Part shown: positions 11,451 to 25,799 of the stretch, piece by piece
Layout of the letters: every line of letters starts with the position of its first letter
Numbering within the stretch: the first letter of the stretch is position 1
Assembly (NCBI GenBank): GCA_025024175.1
Contig: QCXZ01000064.1
Location: forward strand, 52,225,325 to 52,289,324
Length of the DNA: 64,000 nucleotides
Origin: Rhyzopertha dominica
Taxonomy: Eukaryota; Arthropoda; Insecta; Coleoptera; Bostrichidae
Reading direction: 5' to 3'
Program-made: the position numbers and the translations under genes
Notes under the pieces: model-generated
Told to the model about the DNA's origin: nothing
Databases searched by the model: none
The model's input: the letters and a program-made list of their open reading frames with translations, nothing else

Positions 11451-13437
11451 CACTCAACTCAACATCAATGAGCACGATCAAGTTGTAATCACAAAATTGA
11501 TGGCTTTATAAAGATTTTCCAACAATTTACCGTTCTATTTTTCTTTCAAAGGTAAGAAATAACAATATTTATTGGTATAGCAAGCTTGTGGTAACCTCTA
11601 CAGCCTACACCATTGTACTGCGGAAGCTTTGTGTAGTACAGATAACGTACTAGCACATAGTGTGGGAATTTTACCATTGCGGCAACCTAAAATGATTTGT
11701 AAACACTGCTTAGGGCCCCTAAAACAGCATTCTATCATCTTAGGATATTTTACTCTATCTCTACTCTTAACGTTGAAGTGAAAACGGTTCATTGGCTGGT
11801 ATAATGTCAGTCTGCGTTACTAAGATTGCAATAAGCATATCATATTGGTGCAATGTCAAGGAAGAACGGTCCTGTCACTTGCTCTCTAAGCGTAGAATTT
11901 TTTGAATGAACGAATACGTGTAGGTTATTCGTAAGTACTTACATTTCTAAAATAAAAGCAGTTCTTGCAATTGCCAAGATATCCTAAGTAAATAAATGCT
12001 TTCTAGTGTTTACTTTACAAAACTTTTATCGACCATCAGTTTTCTTATAGTAAACTGACTCATAGGTGTATTGCGGAGTAACTGCCTTCTGCAAAATTCA
12101 GAACACGGGACCGTTTCTCATCTGGTTAATTACACCGATCGTTGCTGTTTTCGGATTACTACAGGTCATATATTGCCGAACACTTCTTGATTGCTATTAC
12201 TTACTGAAAAACGAAAGCATTTTGATCTAATTAATCATCACAGTGAGTGAAGTAACTTTTAAAGAATGCTACATAAAACTTAATTATTACTTTTGGCTTA
12301 CTGCGTTTTCAAAATAAGATTATCAGCGTGGTGTCGTTTTCTGTTTGCTCGTATTTTTTTTTTCTAATAGCGATACTTCAAAGTGCTTTCTATCAGTGAA
12401 AGGAGGCTTGACCCCGAGCTTTAAAAATTTTCATGCATAATGAACTGTTCTTATTGCTATATTTAAATAACGCATTTTATAAAAGTAGTCACAAGACATT
12501 TCATAAGAATGTAGTAACTGTTCAATATTTTATGCACATAAACTACAGCTATAAAATATACATTCGTAGGGCACAAGTAAATAATGGAGCTCTGGAATCT
12601 CAGTTTACTCGAAGGAAATGTAACGTTTGCTTTGTCAGTTCTCAGCTAGACGTAGTTGAGGTTAACTGTTCACAAAGGATATGAGTCTATGCAAATAATT
12701 AATGACACAGTTTGCAGGATTTCATTAAGAACGTAGAACACCTGTTACCTTGTATGCAGCAGTCCTTGTTTGCATACAACGCTGTAATTAGTGTAGAGTG
12801 AGACGCAGCAGTCAATTTATTATTGCTAATGCTTGTGGAGCACGTATTTCAAGTGAAGAAGTTAGGATGTTTACTACGTTGGAGAGCTTGATAATTAATA
12901 ACTGAGAAGCATTGGCCGACCTAGTAAAACTGTTCAATGCCTCATTTTATTAAGACAAAACATGCTAGGACGGTAGATGTGATGCATATCCATACCGTGC
13001 AAAATATATATCATTTTTTACTTTACATGTCATCTTTCAAGGATCTACTCTCCTAAAATATAATTTAAAGCTGTGTAGACATCACCTTCTACAGTAGAAG
13101 GAACAAGAATGGCCCAATTCGGAATTAGTTGTTCTTGTAAGAATTTCCAATTTCGCTTTCCAGTTTGACATTCTTTAATATTGGCTATAATACTTGATCA
13201 CCAATAATCCCTGCCAAATCAGTGACCTTGTAGGGTGTTTGGTGTGGACTTCTTCCCCCCAGTGTGTATTCTTTTTTGCCAAATAACAACAACTTTGTTA
13301 GTTTACTTTAATAAACGTTGATTAATCAAAAACAAGAAAGAGATTTTTCTTTCTGGTCAGACCCCTCGCGTACAGTAGACCTATAATTTGTTCGCAAAGC
13401 ACAGACAAATTGTATATATTAAGGCAAAAACAACACT

Positions 13438-13530
13438 CACAACCTGGGCGGGAGTCGAACTCGCAACCTTAGGGACCAGAGGCAAAAATACGGCTTAGTG
13501 ATGCAATTACTTGTTTTGACGTTGCCATAA
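13438..13530 (-). repeat. tRNA-derived SINE head (B box conserved)
   Basis: On the minus strand the sequence reads GGTTGCGAGTTCGACTCCCGCCCAGG, a near-perfect T arm and polymerase III B box (GAGTTCGACTCC). The A box region upstream is degenerate. The element differs from the AGT-anticodon family at 9061 and 40384. It is followed by AT-rich sequence without a defined 3' tail. Confidence 0.5.
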
Positions 13531-15738
13531 GGTGTCAATGTCAATTGAATTTAATACAAATTTGAAAACGTATTTAAGAAATTACTCCAATACCAAATGG
13601 TATTTAGGTCTTTTAAGTTGTAACATACGTCAATGCTTAAAATGGTACGCATTGCATATGACTGACAAGTATCGGCTAACACGCGTCATATTGTGAATTA
13701 AAAATCTTTACTGCGTATGCGATTTGTCTTCGTATCCTTCTTACTGACAGCCTTTTTGTTGTAATTTTTAATAACGCTTGAAGACTAACCGCTTAAAATA
13801 ATGTTTTTGTAGACTATTCTGTATTCCGTGTTCTGTATTCTGCTGTTTTTATTTCTCATAGAAGCAGTATTCTTGAAAGAGTTTATTGATTTCATACACC
13901 TAGAAGAACGTAGAACTCTCAAACGCAAGAAATACAGCCGTTTAATAAATGCGTAAATGAAGTATTTGAATTTAAGCTTTGGAAATTGAAGGTTCTGAAT
14001 AAATGCTAGAATTTCCCGTCTTATGATTAATTTTAACGATGGGAATTCGTAATGCTATTTAGTAATACACGCAGATACTACCCCAGAAGTAAGTGTATAA
14101 TTTCGATGTGAATACTGGCCACAGAAGTTCTGTTCGTGCTACATGGAATTGGATTTCAGTTTAATCAAAAATTAGTGGTAATAGATCTGCTTTCTAATTT
14201 AAGTTACGCAAGCTTGTTTTTCGATGTTTTGCAAACTTTTACTACACACAAGCGTCATGTTTTAACGTTAATTTAATGAAATAAAAGTTTTTACACTAAT
14301 ACTGACCTTGATGAATTTTAAGAGATGGGTATAACTATATATGTATTTTATTGATGAGAATAGAAAAGTTAAAATAAGGTTTGTATTTATATAAGTAGGC
14401 TAGGTGGCAGTTTATTTGGCCGTACCATTATAGCTATTTACGTAACGATAACGTAATGTTGCGTAAAAGATTTATGTTCGGCTCGAAAAACATTCATATT
14501 GCACATTATCAGCTTAAAGTTCTTAAATATAAAGTATATTTTTAACATTTGACAACGTTGCATAACTTCTGCTTCTAAAATTTGACAGAAGAGACAAATA
14601 CGCGTTTTTGCAAGATTCGTGAAATATCATACAAGAAGCTAAAAATTATAGTTCAAAAAAAGAAGCTCATGAACTACGTTCTGTGTGTACAAAACTAGAG
14701 ATTATAAACGCTTTGTGGCTTTGTGTCCGGATTTTCAAAATTTTGTTTGGACTTGTCCGGTTTTTTTTTAGGGTTTGGCTAAAAAAATGTGCAAAATATG
14801 TGCACAAAATGGTATTTTACTTTTTCATTATTGTTAATCTTCTCGTGCTTCAAGCTTCATGCGTTGCTAACTTCATAGTTTCATCTGTCACATTAATTTC
14901 AGCCACAGACATCTCATCTATTATGTAGATGGCTAATAATTGTTAGGGCATGCGCGAGAAAATATTGTAACGACCCGTAAGTCGCTATATTGCTCGCTCG
15001 TAGGGCAGCGAGTCTGCGCAGTAACTCCCTGGTTTGACAAAGTGAATGGCGATTGGTGAGATGTGCGGCAGGTCCTGTTGTTTGTTGTGACGTTGTCATG
15101 ACGTTTCCGTATTATAATCTTTACTGCACATGATCCGAGGATCATTTATCACAAAATCTGATTAGTATTACATTAAACTTCTAGGTATATTCTAGTACCA
15201 GCGCGCAATTGCGCAGCCGGCATAACTTCATGCCTGACTATTCCNCTTTACTCTTTNCTCTATCCTATATTACAAATAGCACCATGGAGGCGTCCGGATT
15301 TTCTGGTTTGGAAAGTTGGTCACCTTATCTATAAAGTAAAATGTGCAAGTACTTTAATGTGCTGCTTTAGGGACGATAACTACCTTCGATAAATACATGT
15401 CAAAAGGTTACGTTTAAATAGGATATTTAGTCAAATTTATCTATGTATTGTGACTGACGATTCGTCATTTGATTTTGAATGACTCGTTTAATTCACACGC
15501 GCCAATTAAGTGTAGGCGAGTCGGCATCAGCATTAGATTTGTTATAAATATACCAAGTATAACTATTAGGGTGAATTGTTAAATTTTTGTTTATATTACA
15601 TATTTATATTTTCACTAAGAGATATAACAAAAAATTAAAAAAGAGAATGCATTTGACATAACGGATTTTTAAGTTATGGACTAGCAATGTATAAAAAACA
15701 TGGTGAAACAATAATGTAGCGCAACAGTAAAGACTTAC

Positions 15739-15813
15739 ATCATGTGTAAAACAGAGGCCGTGGTAAGGTTGTTTAGGTTAGGCATCTCCTCCAGTCCCGT
15801 GTTTACGATGCGC
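15739..15813 (-). CDS. Lgr1: LGR exon 6: leucine-rich repeat with NTGL motif (75 bp)
   Basis: The exon is 75 bp, with acceptor TCTTACTTCTTTTCAG and donor GTAAGTCTTT, phase 2 on both sides. It reads RIVNTGLEEMPNLNNL then TTASVLHM. 'NTGL' or 'NTGI' followed by a Pro-containing turn is conserved at this repeat in glycoprotein hormone receptors. Local base composition (near 50% GC) stands out from the AT-rich surroundings. It is separated from exon 5 by a 17.6-kb intron full of transposon remains. Confidence 0.86.
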
Positions 15814-18431
15814 CTGAAAAGAAGTAAGATTTAGGATTAGATTATAGCACCATATAACTAGCACAGACCAAAGTTCATATTTGAAATCGAGTTTAACTGG
15901 GCGGCATTTTATAAACAATGCACCCTGCAAGTTATTAATTATTATATTCATTAATTAGACGGAAATTGAAATTAATGATTTAGCTGACGGTGCGATGCGG
16001 TTTTGGCTTAATACTCGGTTGCTCGGTAATTTTCAAGTCAGTGGTTTTGTTGGGTTAGCCTAGATGGAATAGCTTGCCTCCGGTCAGGCTTCACAATAAG
16101 TTGAACTTGGCAGTATGCTAAAAGTGATTGACAAACATTAAAACACTAAAATATCAAACACGCTATTATGGAATAGATACATTAATCTGTATTCAAATTA
16201 TACATTACTCATTTAAAGTTTGATATTTAAAAGAAGTATCGTAGAGATTTCTGATTTAATACCTTATTTTACCATAAAACAGTATTATATCCGCTTCGTT
16301 TGAATCTCTGTCCAAAAGTAGTTACTAAACATAAGTGAATGTAACGGTCTTTCATGAAATATTAAAAAAGGTTCTTCGGCGAAAGAGATTAACGTACTTT
16401 CCTGGTATCGCTGAGATGTATTTAATTATTTCTTGTAGAAAAAATATACATGCTGATCATCGTTAGGCCGAGATCTATCCAACGAGTCATCAACGAACCC
16501 GATCTGTTGAGCCGTTCGCTAGGTATGAGTATGGCAAAGTGTGGACGATAGCTTTAATAAACATGTTCAAGTTAGCCGGTGATGGCTTTTGTCATCGTGG
16601 ACGTACGTCGTAATGACTGTAACTTGTATCGATGGTCAAACGAGCTTCGTGGCAATACACTCACTTTACGGTTATCCATAGGGTAATCGGTGATTTTTAA
16701 AAGTTTTTGAGAAATGAACGGTGCTCGTATTAGTTTAAGATTACAGTAATGGCATGTTATCAATGAATTTCAATTAATATAAAATTAACATTAACAAACG
16801 ACGAATACATCAAACGAACCAAACATCAAATTTGCATAGTTATACGAACTAGTTTACACGACAGGCGCTACGTTTACGTTAGAAAGAAAAAGTCGTGGCT
16901 TGCTTGACTCGTCATGTACGCTTTTTATAATTTATACTAGCGGAGTAGAGTTACGCGGAAAATTTTTCTCGGTAGTTACATGATGAAACAACAAGCAATA
17001 ACTGGAATAGCTATTAAACGGATTTTGTTCGATTTTGCGTCGGATTATTAGCAGTTGAAGAGCCATTGACTATAAACTGTAATCGAGTAATGCACTATAC
17101 AATGTACAAATATTAACTATTAACTATCTTGTGATACTCTTAATAATTTACTGAAGAGGGATAACATCATGTGAACGCTTTGTCGAATTCGAAACTGTAA
17201 ACGTAATAAAAAAATACGCGTTAATCTCTACGCAACCCTGTATGTAATAACAAATTTGCTAATGAAGAAGTTGAAAAAATATTATTCCATACTTTGGACG
17301 ATAGCATATGTGGGACAAAAATTTCAATGAAAAAACCGTGTCGGAATATGTATGGGCACTTATGAGACAAAAATCCCCACAATGTTTTTGAACACATTGC
17401 ATGATTCCTAGAGAAGCTGTTGTTGCGAAAGGAATGTACATATTTTAGTTATTCCCCAGATGAAATATAGTAAAATTGGATTTTCAACAGTGATAACAAA
17501 ATATAAAAAGATAAGTGAGTATATGCCATATTCTCACAAAAAGTTGTGAAATTTAATTTTGTGGTTTGAATTTGCTAGTTCAGTTGTTAGGTGATTCTAT
17601 TTCAGAAATATATCTACTTACCTACTTTAAGTGTAAGTTAATTAGTAAACAATTAATAATACCCAAACAACTCTATATTTTTATTGGTTACTGGTGTTGC
17701 GTTTCACTAACACTAAACTAAACTAAACTAAAGTGTTAACCAAATATAATCTTTTTGGATGTTACTCGCACATATTCGTTACGAGGGGCATTTACTTGGA
17801 GCGATCGGGCAGAAATGTAAACTATGCAACCCGTATTACCAGCGGGACATGGGACGTAAGAGGGTAGCTGATAGGTTGAAATCACGCAAAGATCGTACGA
17901 GCAACAGACGGGCTAAACTAATATTCGGAAAATTGCTGACTAGGGTGTGCATAAAAAAGTAACCATGATATTAGTAACTTACTATGATATTATACCACGT
18001 TATTCAAAATATGGAATAACCCATTTATTTCTGTAAATGTGAACTATATAGGTAAGATTTCATTCTAACTGCATGTCGACCATGATTTCTAGAGGAACTT
18101 TTATAATAATTGTCCTTCCGCCTCCCCATTGCTTCGGCAAACAGTAAATTAATGTGAAAGAGCTTTTAACATTAAACTTGTCACGTGTAATTAGACATAC
18201 AATCTTAGAAATCCAGTTATATCGGAATAGATCGTATATCGCTCGATCATTCCCGACAGGATTGTATCTTAGCCTCACTGTTCACTGGATACCACGCAAC
18301 GGACCAGGTGGGGATGGGCATTCGCATTCCGCTCTCGTGATGGACTCATGCGAAAGGGTTTGCGGTTTAAGATTATTTGAATGTTTTTACTCATTTATCG
18401 TGCTCATGTTTTTGGTACTGTACAAAGAAAT

Positions 18432-18590
18432 ATGTAGCTACAACGTGGAGTTCGAATTTTTCGTTTATGTGCCTTAGTTTTCGAGAAATAGCTCGCCAAA
18501 AATACGCATTTTTAAGCAAAATATAACAACAAATATTTACATTACCGTACCAAATTCAGAAAAAACTTGAACTCTACATTGTAGCTACAT
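18432..18590. repeat. Inverted repeat with 30-bp arms
   Basis: ATGTAGCTACAACGTGGAGT at 18432-18451 (extending to 18461) is the reverse complement, with about four mismatches, of 18561-18590 (ending ACATTGTAGCTACAT). The loop is 99 bp. This may be a small nonautonomous element or part of one. The loop contains a TTTTCGAGAAATAG segment of the type common in arthropod noncoding repeats. Confidence 0.6.
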
Positions 18591-20410
18591 CTTCTGTCAT
18601 TGCCATGTCGAAATTTCACTTCGAAAAAGTTTCGAATAATTCGGTAAAATGTAAAACGATAGGTGCATAAAATGACCCGATTCGCTCTAGGTAAACGTCC
18701 CTCTTAAAGTATGTGATGTTATTCCACACACGTACCGAATACAGAGCACAATGGTGTACTGAATAATAATAATCCTAGAAGAATACTTTATACGGAGAAA
18801 TATCTTTGTAATGAAAAATAATTAGTAAAAAGACTTTTATTCAGGGCATTTTATTTCATAAAGTTTATATTTACAGAAATTAACCGGTTTTCCATACGGT
18901 TGACCGCGCTTGCGTGTTACGGTGTATAGAAAAACACAACGATTATGTAAATCGGATTTCAAATTTCTACGTGATGAAATTCTACAAAATAGAAGATTGA
19001 CCTTGAAGTTAAAGCAAGTATTTAATCAGGAAGATTAAGATTAAAAAATGTTGGCATAAGAAAAGAAAAAATAACTTGATAATTACACACCTTTAAGTAC
19101 TAATTATTATAACTTTTTTTTTGAAGCATGAGTTTTTTTTTGTGGCGTAAGACTGAAATTTGAGACAGTATGAACTGTAATTATTGTCAAATTCAAATAG
19201 AAGCATTCCGAACATCATGCGCGCACGCAATTAAGGAAGAGAACTGGAACACTTTCTGATCATTAATCGCTTGGTTGGTGGTCGGTGGTGGGTATGCAAC
19301 ACTCTTTTGCGCATTAATTTAGAGTAGCCACCCACAGAAAAATAAAATTATTAGCTGTTATACTTGGAAATGGTGAAAAACTGTTGTACCGTGTGCTCCC
19401 CATCTATGCGGATTTATCAAATTTCATAGGTGTGTGTCTACAGAATTATAAAAAGTACGAAAAAGTTCTTTGGAAGGTTTAACTTTAACTTTACCGTTTT
19501 TATTTCCATAAAAGTTTACAACCCAATTATTATCGTACATTTTGATTATTTATCTGCAGAAATTGAATTTAACTTTTTTATTGTACTATAACTCTTAAAT
19601 TTACAATAAACCGGCATACTCATGTAAGCCGATGTTTAATTTTCACAGTCACAATCTATCCATTTGCTAAGAAAAATCCACAGTGTCTCCGGAGAGTTTC
19701 TTACCGATCCGTATATATGTAAGTGGTGGCAGCGATAGTTACGCTTATAATCGGTACTGGACGCTCTCCTATTAGATAACAATAAAAATTATTGCTGAAA
19801 CCAACAATAGACGAAATAGTATGGATGCCACATTCATAAACGGCGCTGTGTGCACCTCAAAAATGTAAGGCCACTGCATATATAAGTTACCGCCAACTCT
19901 AGTCTCGGATTTGATCCGGGACCACAAAAGACAAAATGATGATTTTCCCTTTGGTGCAAACGATAGATGGGGTAGCAAGTATTGCTGGATATCAGTTTGG
20001 TCTAGCAACCATCGCTGTCAAATCTTGCAATAACAGAGATGTAATTATCAGAAACAATATAAAAACTGTATACATCGCAATCGTTGTCCCTGCCTTTCAA
20101 GATACAGTGACCTTACGCAAATGAAGGACTGCTAACGCGCGTACTCGGGTCTGCGTTTAAATCAAAATATGTTTAAATCAAGTTCATGCTAGGCATAAAT
20201 TTCTATGGTATACTGCTTATCTGTTCTGAGCTGCTCATTAACAATTATTAACATAAATTTAAAGCGTTCGTAATAAGTATTACAAAAACGTAAAATTGAG
20301 GTATGTATTAATTCAAAATTCTGAGTTAACGTAATTAGTTTTCGTGCGCTACCGTAAATAGAGACGAAATGGACAAGGTGCCATGTGACATACTATATAC
20401 CTAACCAAAA

Positions 20411-20489
20411 AGCCGGCCTCAGTGATCCAATGGGTAGGAGTTTCAAGATGAATTGAGAAAACGAATGTGTATCCGGTTAAATGCCGGTA
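20411..20489 (+). repeat. tRNA-derived SINE head candidate
   Basis: GCCGGCCTCAGTGATCCAATGGGTAGGAG resembles a tRNA 5' half with A box. An anticodon-arm-like TTTCAA/TTGAGA follows. The B-box-like CCGGTTAAATGCCGG, with a paired CCGG/CCGG stem, closes the unit about 50 nt later. No recognisable 3' tail is present. Confidence 0.45.
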
Positions 20490-23400
20490 AATTGTTAGGT
20501 TATTANTATAGTTGTGATATACCATCTGCCGATCCAAATAAAACCCCCGCTGCTACACTACACATAAAAGTATAGTATAGTAATTTGAAAACGTTCGCAA
20601 ACACGCATGAAATTTATCTTTATGTGTTAGGGATATAAGTTACACAAAACGTATTACGTTAGTTCTGATATGGCGAATGAACCTTTAGATTTCAGATTCC
20701 TCCCCTTTACATAAATTATTCGCTCATTAAAGCCAGACACTCTTTCGTATGTTGCGAGTAACCACTCCTTCGCTCTTTTTTGTTTAATTTATTTAATACC
20801 GATGCTTTGGCGATTAACTAGAAGTTGATGCTCTAAGGTGACTACATTAAGAATATCCGCGGAGTAATTTCGGTGAGGTGGCGTTTAATTTATTGACGCA
20901 ACCGGTTGTATTAAGCCAGCAGTATTAGCACAACGAAGAAACATTCAAAACAGTGCTTTTCGTGTACACAAGCAGAAGAAGCCGCTGTGCGACTTCGTGA
21001 ACTTGATTTTAGCAAAATTGGATGCTGTGTTCATTAAACATAAATCTGTTTCATGGGGCGGAAAACCGGGAACCAGCATTGCAGCGTAATTTTATTAATT
21101 TGTCAGGTCTAATTGAAACGGTAGTGGTACAGAAATAACAATATGCAATGACTCGTCTAGTTTTGAAACCTTTAGAGCAGGATGACGTTGTTGCTATGGC
21201 ACAATGCGAATTGGAATTTCAGTAGCATACATCAGACGATTGTGAAAATAGCGCAATGTGTACATTGTAATAAAGACGTTCTTGAATATGCACCCTGTAT
21301 GTTAAAAAGGCTTAACAATAGTCTGTATTTTATATGATTTGCATCCATCGACATCGACAGCAAGTAAGTTTAAATGCAATATAAACAAGCTTCGAAATAT
21401 TGACACATTCCAATATAGTTGGATATGGCCGGATTTTTGGTCCAAGGGTTAAAATATTTTAGTTGACTGGCTGCAGTATTTACTTTTCTAGATGATATAT
21501 TTAATCTGCAATCTGTTTGGCATAATAAACTTATACTTTGTAAAAGTCCTTTGGGCGAACCGTTTCCGAGATATTGGAATTTTTGTAACGTAATAGATTA
21601 TCGTTATATAGAAATGTGCAAATGTAGGTATTTCATCGCTAGATATTGCTGTTAGTTTCGAACATGATTTAGCAACGGTATTATTTAGTCCAGTAATGCT
21701 CACATTATTACGTTTATGAACGATTTTAATCTGTTTTGCTGTGAAAATATTATACTTCTATAGTACATTATGCGAACAAATGTATGGTGGAATTTGTTAC
21801 GTATTAAATACAGTTACGTGCGTTTCAGTAACGTAATACCTAAATAAATTATACAGTAAATCCAGAGATAACTGCCATGCATACTGATTGTGGCATAGTA
21901 TACAGATACAAAGTGCTGACTGAAACGTTTCTCAACGTGGATAGCTTTTTTATCACTAGAAACATAAAACAAGGAAACATTAATTAAACTACCGTTTGCT
22001 TTATTAAATAACCGTAATTTTCTGATTATTATTTATGACAAGGAACCATTTTTGGTAGGTTAAAGCAACCTTCTGTGCAGAAATCTAGTTTTTTTTGTAG
22101 AGGATTTTTTTGCGTATTCGCAATATATAATATTTATGATTAATATGTAATTACGTGTTAAATTTATAAATCCCAAGTGCTGAAGTTACCTAAAACAACT
22201 GTCAGTATTCATCAGTTCGTCGCTGCTTATGATAAAAACACTTCATTTAGTTTCACTATTAATCGGTAAAGATTTGTTTATTTCATTTTTGTTAATTAAA
22301 AGCTATGCCGTTTCTTCCAGTCCTCAGGTGCAATCTGGCTAAATTAATCTAGAACTAATTTCGAGTTGTCTTCTAACACGTTTTTTTTGCGGCAACATTA
22401 AATCCGGATGCCAGAATGCTAAACGTAGAACCGTATGTATTTGATTTTGTAATAACCTATTGAGCATATGTATAATGCATTCTTTCTTGTTAATAAGCCA
22501 TTTAATTATTGTACATCAGTTTTCTGAGAATTCGATGATGGTGCGGTAAGGTGCATTATTAACAACAATTACCGTATTCCTCCGAAAGTTGAATTCAACT
22601 CAGAGTGATAGCCACTGGTTTTAGTGTCAGATAACAAATATTAAAAGGCATTCAGGTAGAAATCCGTGTCCCACCCAGTATGTACTAAAATTGACCGCTG
22701 TTCTTCCGAGATATTCACAAATAATCCTTTTATTGAATGGCCTGTCTAGTTTTTCGGGGAAGTGCGACTACTGTGCAGATAAGTTTCGTCTAGGTAGACA
22801 ACTAGTATACCTTAACTACAAAAGTATCAACTTTTTCTTAAATATCGAATTCGAAGTAATCCGATCTCATATTTCTTAATAAAGTACTTCTCGATTTTTC
22901 TGCATTTTATGGCACCTGCACCCCATATGACGCAACGAAACTCTTAATGTTTCGTTCGAACCATGTTATTCTAATTATCTTCTCCTTATTTTGTTAAGTT
23001 TAGCTAATGTAACACGCTTTCCTTCAGTTTTATGCAATTCGTACACAATATGTCTGCTTTTTCTGGACCTCTTCTTTCCAGGTGTCAAACTAAAATTCTG
23101 CTATTTTGAGATGCACTAGAATTACCACTTTGTAAAGTATCTGAAGTTTATTTTCATTTTTTAAATAGTTGTAAGCACGATACACCCTTTCTCTCACTTG
23201 ACTCCGCAAAACTATTATTATTAATCCTGGTATATCTAAAACATTAAGCAAATTTCGTAGATATTTGCATATTTTGACTGTTTATATATCTATATAAATA
23301 GCATGGCTTGAATAAGAAATTTGGGATCAGACAGTGTTCCCAAAAAGGATCGAAAAGCTACACTTTGCGCACGCATTAATAGGAGGGGCGAAATATTAGC

Positions 23401-24189
23401 AGATGTAGATGAACCCACTTCCTACGACTGCAGCACATTTATATATGGCGTGGAGTGATAAAATAATCAACCCACAGATCTATGGAGTGTTCTATGACGG
23501 TACTATCGGACTGATTGTATTTACTAATGCTTTCTCAGTGTCAAAGAATTTAAAGATTATTTTTGGGACTCTTATAGCCAAGTACTTAAAGTAGTTCAAA
23601 ATAAAGCTATAGCAATATCATCCGATATGCGGAGCCCTCATAGATCACTCGATTTGTCACCATGAATTTTTTATACGGACACAGAAAGGCACTTAACGAA
23701 CCATTGACGAAAGTGCCATGCATGCAGTCTTGAAAGCTAAAACGAAATCAGTAATGGTACTAAAATCAATGATGTCAGTGAATTAAGATCTCGCGATGAG
23801 ACTTGGGTTAATATTTAATACAAATAAAGATTCTAGAGCCGCTATTTTGGATTTTGACGACTTTGTGCTATTAGATAATGACATCCTCACATTATATTTT
23901 CCTAAGGATGTAGATATACTAAAAGCTATGCTTTGCCTTCTGTAGTAGCAAACGGGTGTAACGATAAAGATTACATACATGAAGAAGCTACTTCTATAAT
24001 ACGGCAAACAATTAAGTCGGTAGTTGCTGCAACTCACAGACTTTGCGTTCATTTATTTGTACAGAATCGGAAATATCTGCAGACCTGATACAGAGGAATT
24101 TTTCCAATCAAAAAAGAAGAATCGCGGATTTCTTTCATCAAGTTACCTGTATATTATATGGGAGTACCTAATATGTATATAAAAAATTA

Positions 24190-24720
24190 TATTCAAGTTT
24201 TAAAAATAGGAAGTATTCGACCTTTTGGTTTAATAAATTATGTAATCCCTTTTTTCAGTGCCAAACTTTCCTCTTTATTTAAGACAGCATCAGAGCTTCT
24301 ACAATAATGAAGTAAGCACATAATAACAATAATAGGTTTTACGCGAATCTTACCTAAAGTGAGATTAATTTGAAGGAGTTTTATGTTGTGAATTATTTTC
24401 CCAGTAATTGAGAAAATAATTCACAACATAAAACTCCTTCAAATTAATCTCTCTTTTTCGGAACATTCTAGTAAAACCGGTTAAATGGTATATTGGAAAA
24501 TTAATTCATAACATAAAACTCCTTCAAATTAATCTCACTTTCGGTAAGATTTACGTAGAACCTATTACTGTTATTATGTGCTTNCTCCATTGTAAATTTA
24601 CTGTAGAAGACCTGATTATGTCTTAAATTAATACGAAAGCTTGGTACTGAAAACACAGTTTACATAATTTATTAAATCAAAAAGTCGAATACCCACTATT
24701 TCTGAAACTTGAACATTCAA
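24190..24720. repeat. Foldback element, about 530 bp, arms about 210 bp
   Basis: The left arm (24190-24400) is the imperfect reverse complement of the right arm (24496-24720). It can be followed through TTCAAG, GTCGAATAC, TACATAATTTATTAAA, TGTCTTAAAT, CTGTAGAAG, TAAGCACATAATAAC and CTTCAAATTAATCTCAC. In addition the inner segment AACATAAAACTCCTTCAAAT occurs twice in the same orientation on the right side (from 24425 and from 24509), the first copy forming a tight hairpin with the left arm around 24401-24411. I see no coding capacity. It could be a foldback/MITE-type element or a local inverted duplication. Confidence 0.8.
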
Positions 24721-25799
24721 CAAGTTGCGACCGTTATTTTTAATCAAAGTTAAAAAATAATGTGTTATATTAAACACCTTAATAACAACATAATTTTCTG
24801 CATTTGCAATTTTATTGTTTATATTANATTCATGGCAGGTTATAGAAGTGCGACTAGGAATATGCAGCAATTCAGTCTAAATTCTCTTTGAACTATAAAA
24901 GGAAACAGGATTTAGAAGATAAAGTGCTGTAAGTTCAGGAAAATTTATGGTGTAACGTGCACGAAGCGTATTCAGCTTGTTATCCCACAATCAGATAGAG
25001 CCTCCGCTGAAGAAACTTGGACTGCACAAAAGGCGTTAGTTCCTTTAATGATAGGAAGCAGCTTTGTGTTCCGAGAATTAAGCTTACCAAAGATGAAGTT
25101 AAACACTTGGATTTAGTACTGCGAACGACTGCATTGCCGTAGTGCTACAATAGACCAATTAAAGCGTTTCCTGGTCGACCTCAGACTCAAATGAGGATTA
25201 TTTAACTATGTTACCGAAAGCAAGGCTGCGCATTTAACAAGTGTATTGTTGAAGTTTCTAGGTCAGATTACGAATTCGGAACATGAATTTAAATACATTT
25301 TCCTGGGTTGTATATCTTACCTATACGTGAAAATTGTTAACATCAAATGATATCAATTTACAGCCATAGTCAATAAAAAATTAAACATAATACAAAAAAA
25401 CATAAAATTAGCTAATGTTCTTCACAATAATGCTTTAATTCGAGGAAAATAAGATTCCTTAGATGCAATAATTCAGAGGATGTAAAAGCATGTATTATAC
25501 CGTAAGAGTATAAGATTTTGCTATAAAATGTTTCAAATTTCAAAGTAAATTATTGATAAAACCTCGTGTTACATATCTGACATTTAAGATAAAAAGTAAA
25601 ATATGCTATCTTAAAGCGAAATACCACATGTACAAGTTATGCTGCACAAAATCGTATTTTTGCTACATATAATTTGACTATACGACAAACTGGTAAATAA
25701 TCCTAAACTTGAAATATAATACTAAAATATAACTATCTAAAAGGTTTGAAGGGTGATATCTTAACAAATTTTATTAAACCTAAACAACAGTTGCAGTAG

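Larger units (their letters stand above)
8676..15738 (-). other. LGR intron 6 (7.1 kb)
   Basis: It contains a tRNA-like SINE head (9061-9133), a hairpin (10144-10189), copy B of the dispersed 100-bp repeat (11351-11450) and a second SINE head on the minus strand (13438-13530). The remaining stretches, 9140-10140, 10190-11350, 11451-13437 and 13531-15738, show nothing I can name. Confidence 0.7.

Noticed and set aside
17759..17962. + strand 67-codon frame with CKLC and Arg/Lys-rich part, locally higher GC
   Set aside because: No recognised domain, no splice context and no repeat copy; could be chance.
23783..24060. Degenerate coding-like text next to the foldback element (IRQTIKSVVAATHRL-type reading on +)
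   Set aside because: Several frames are broken and no motif was identified; not enough to call a pseudogene.
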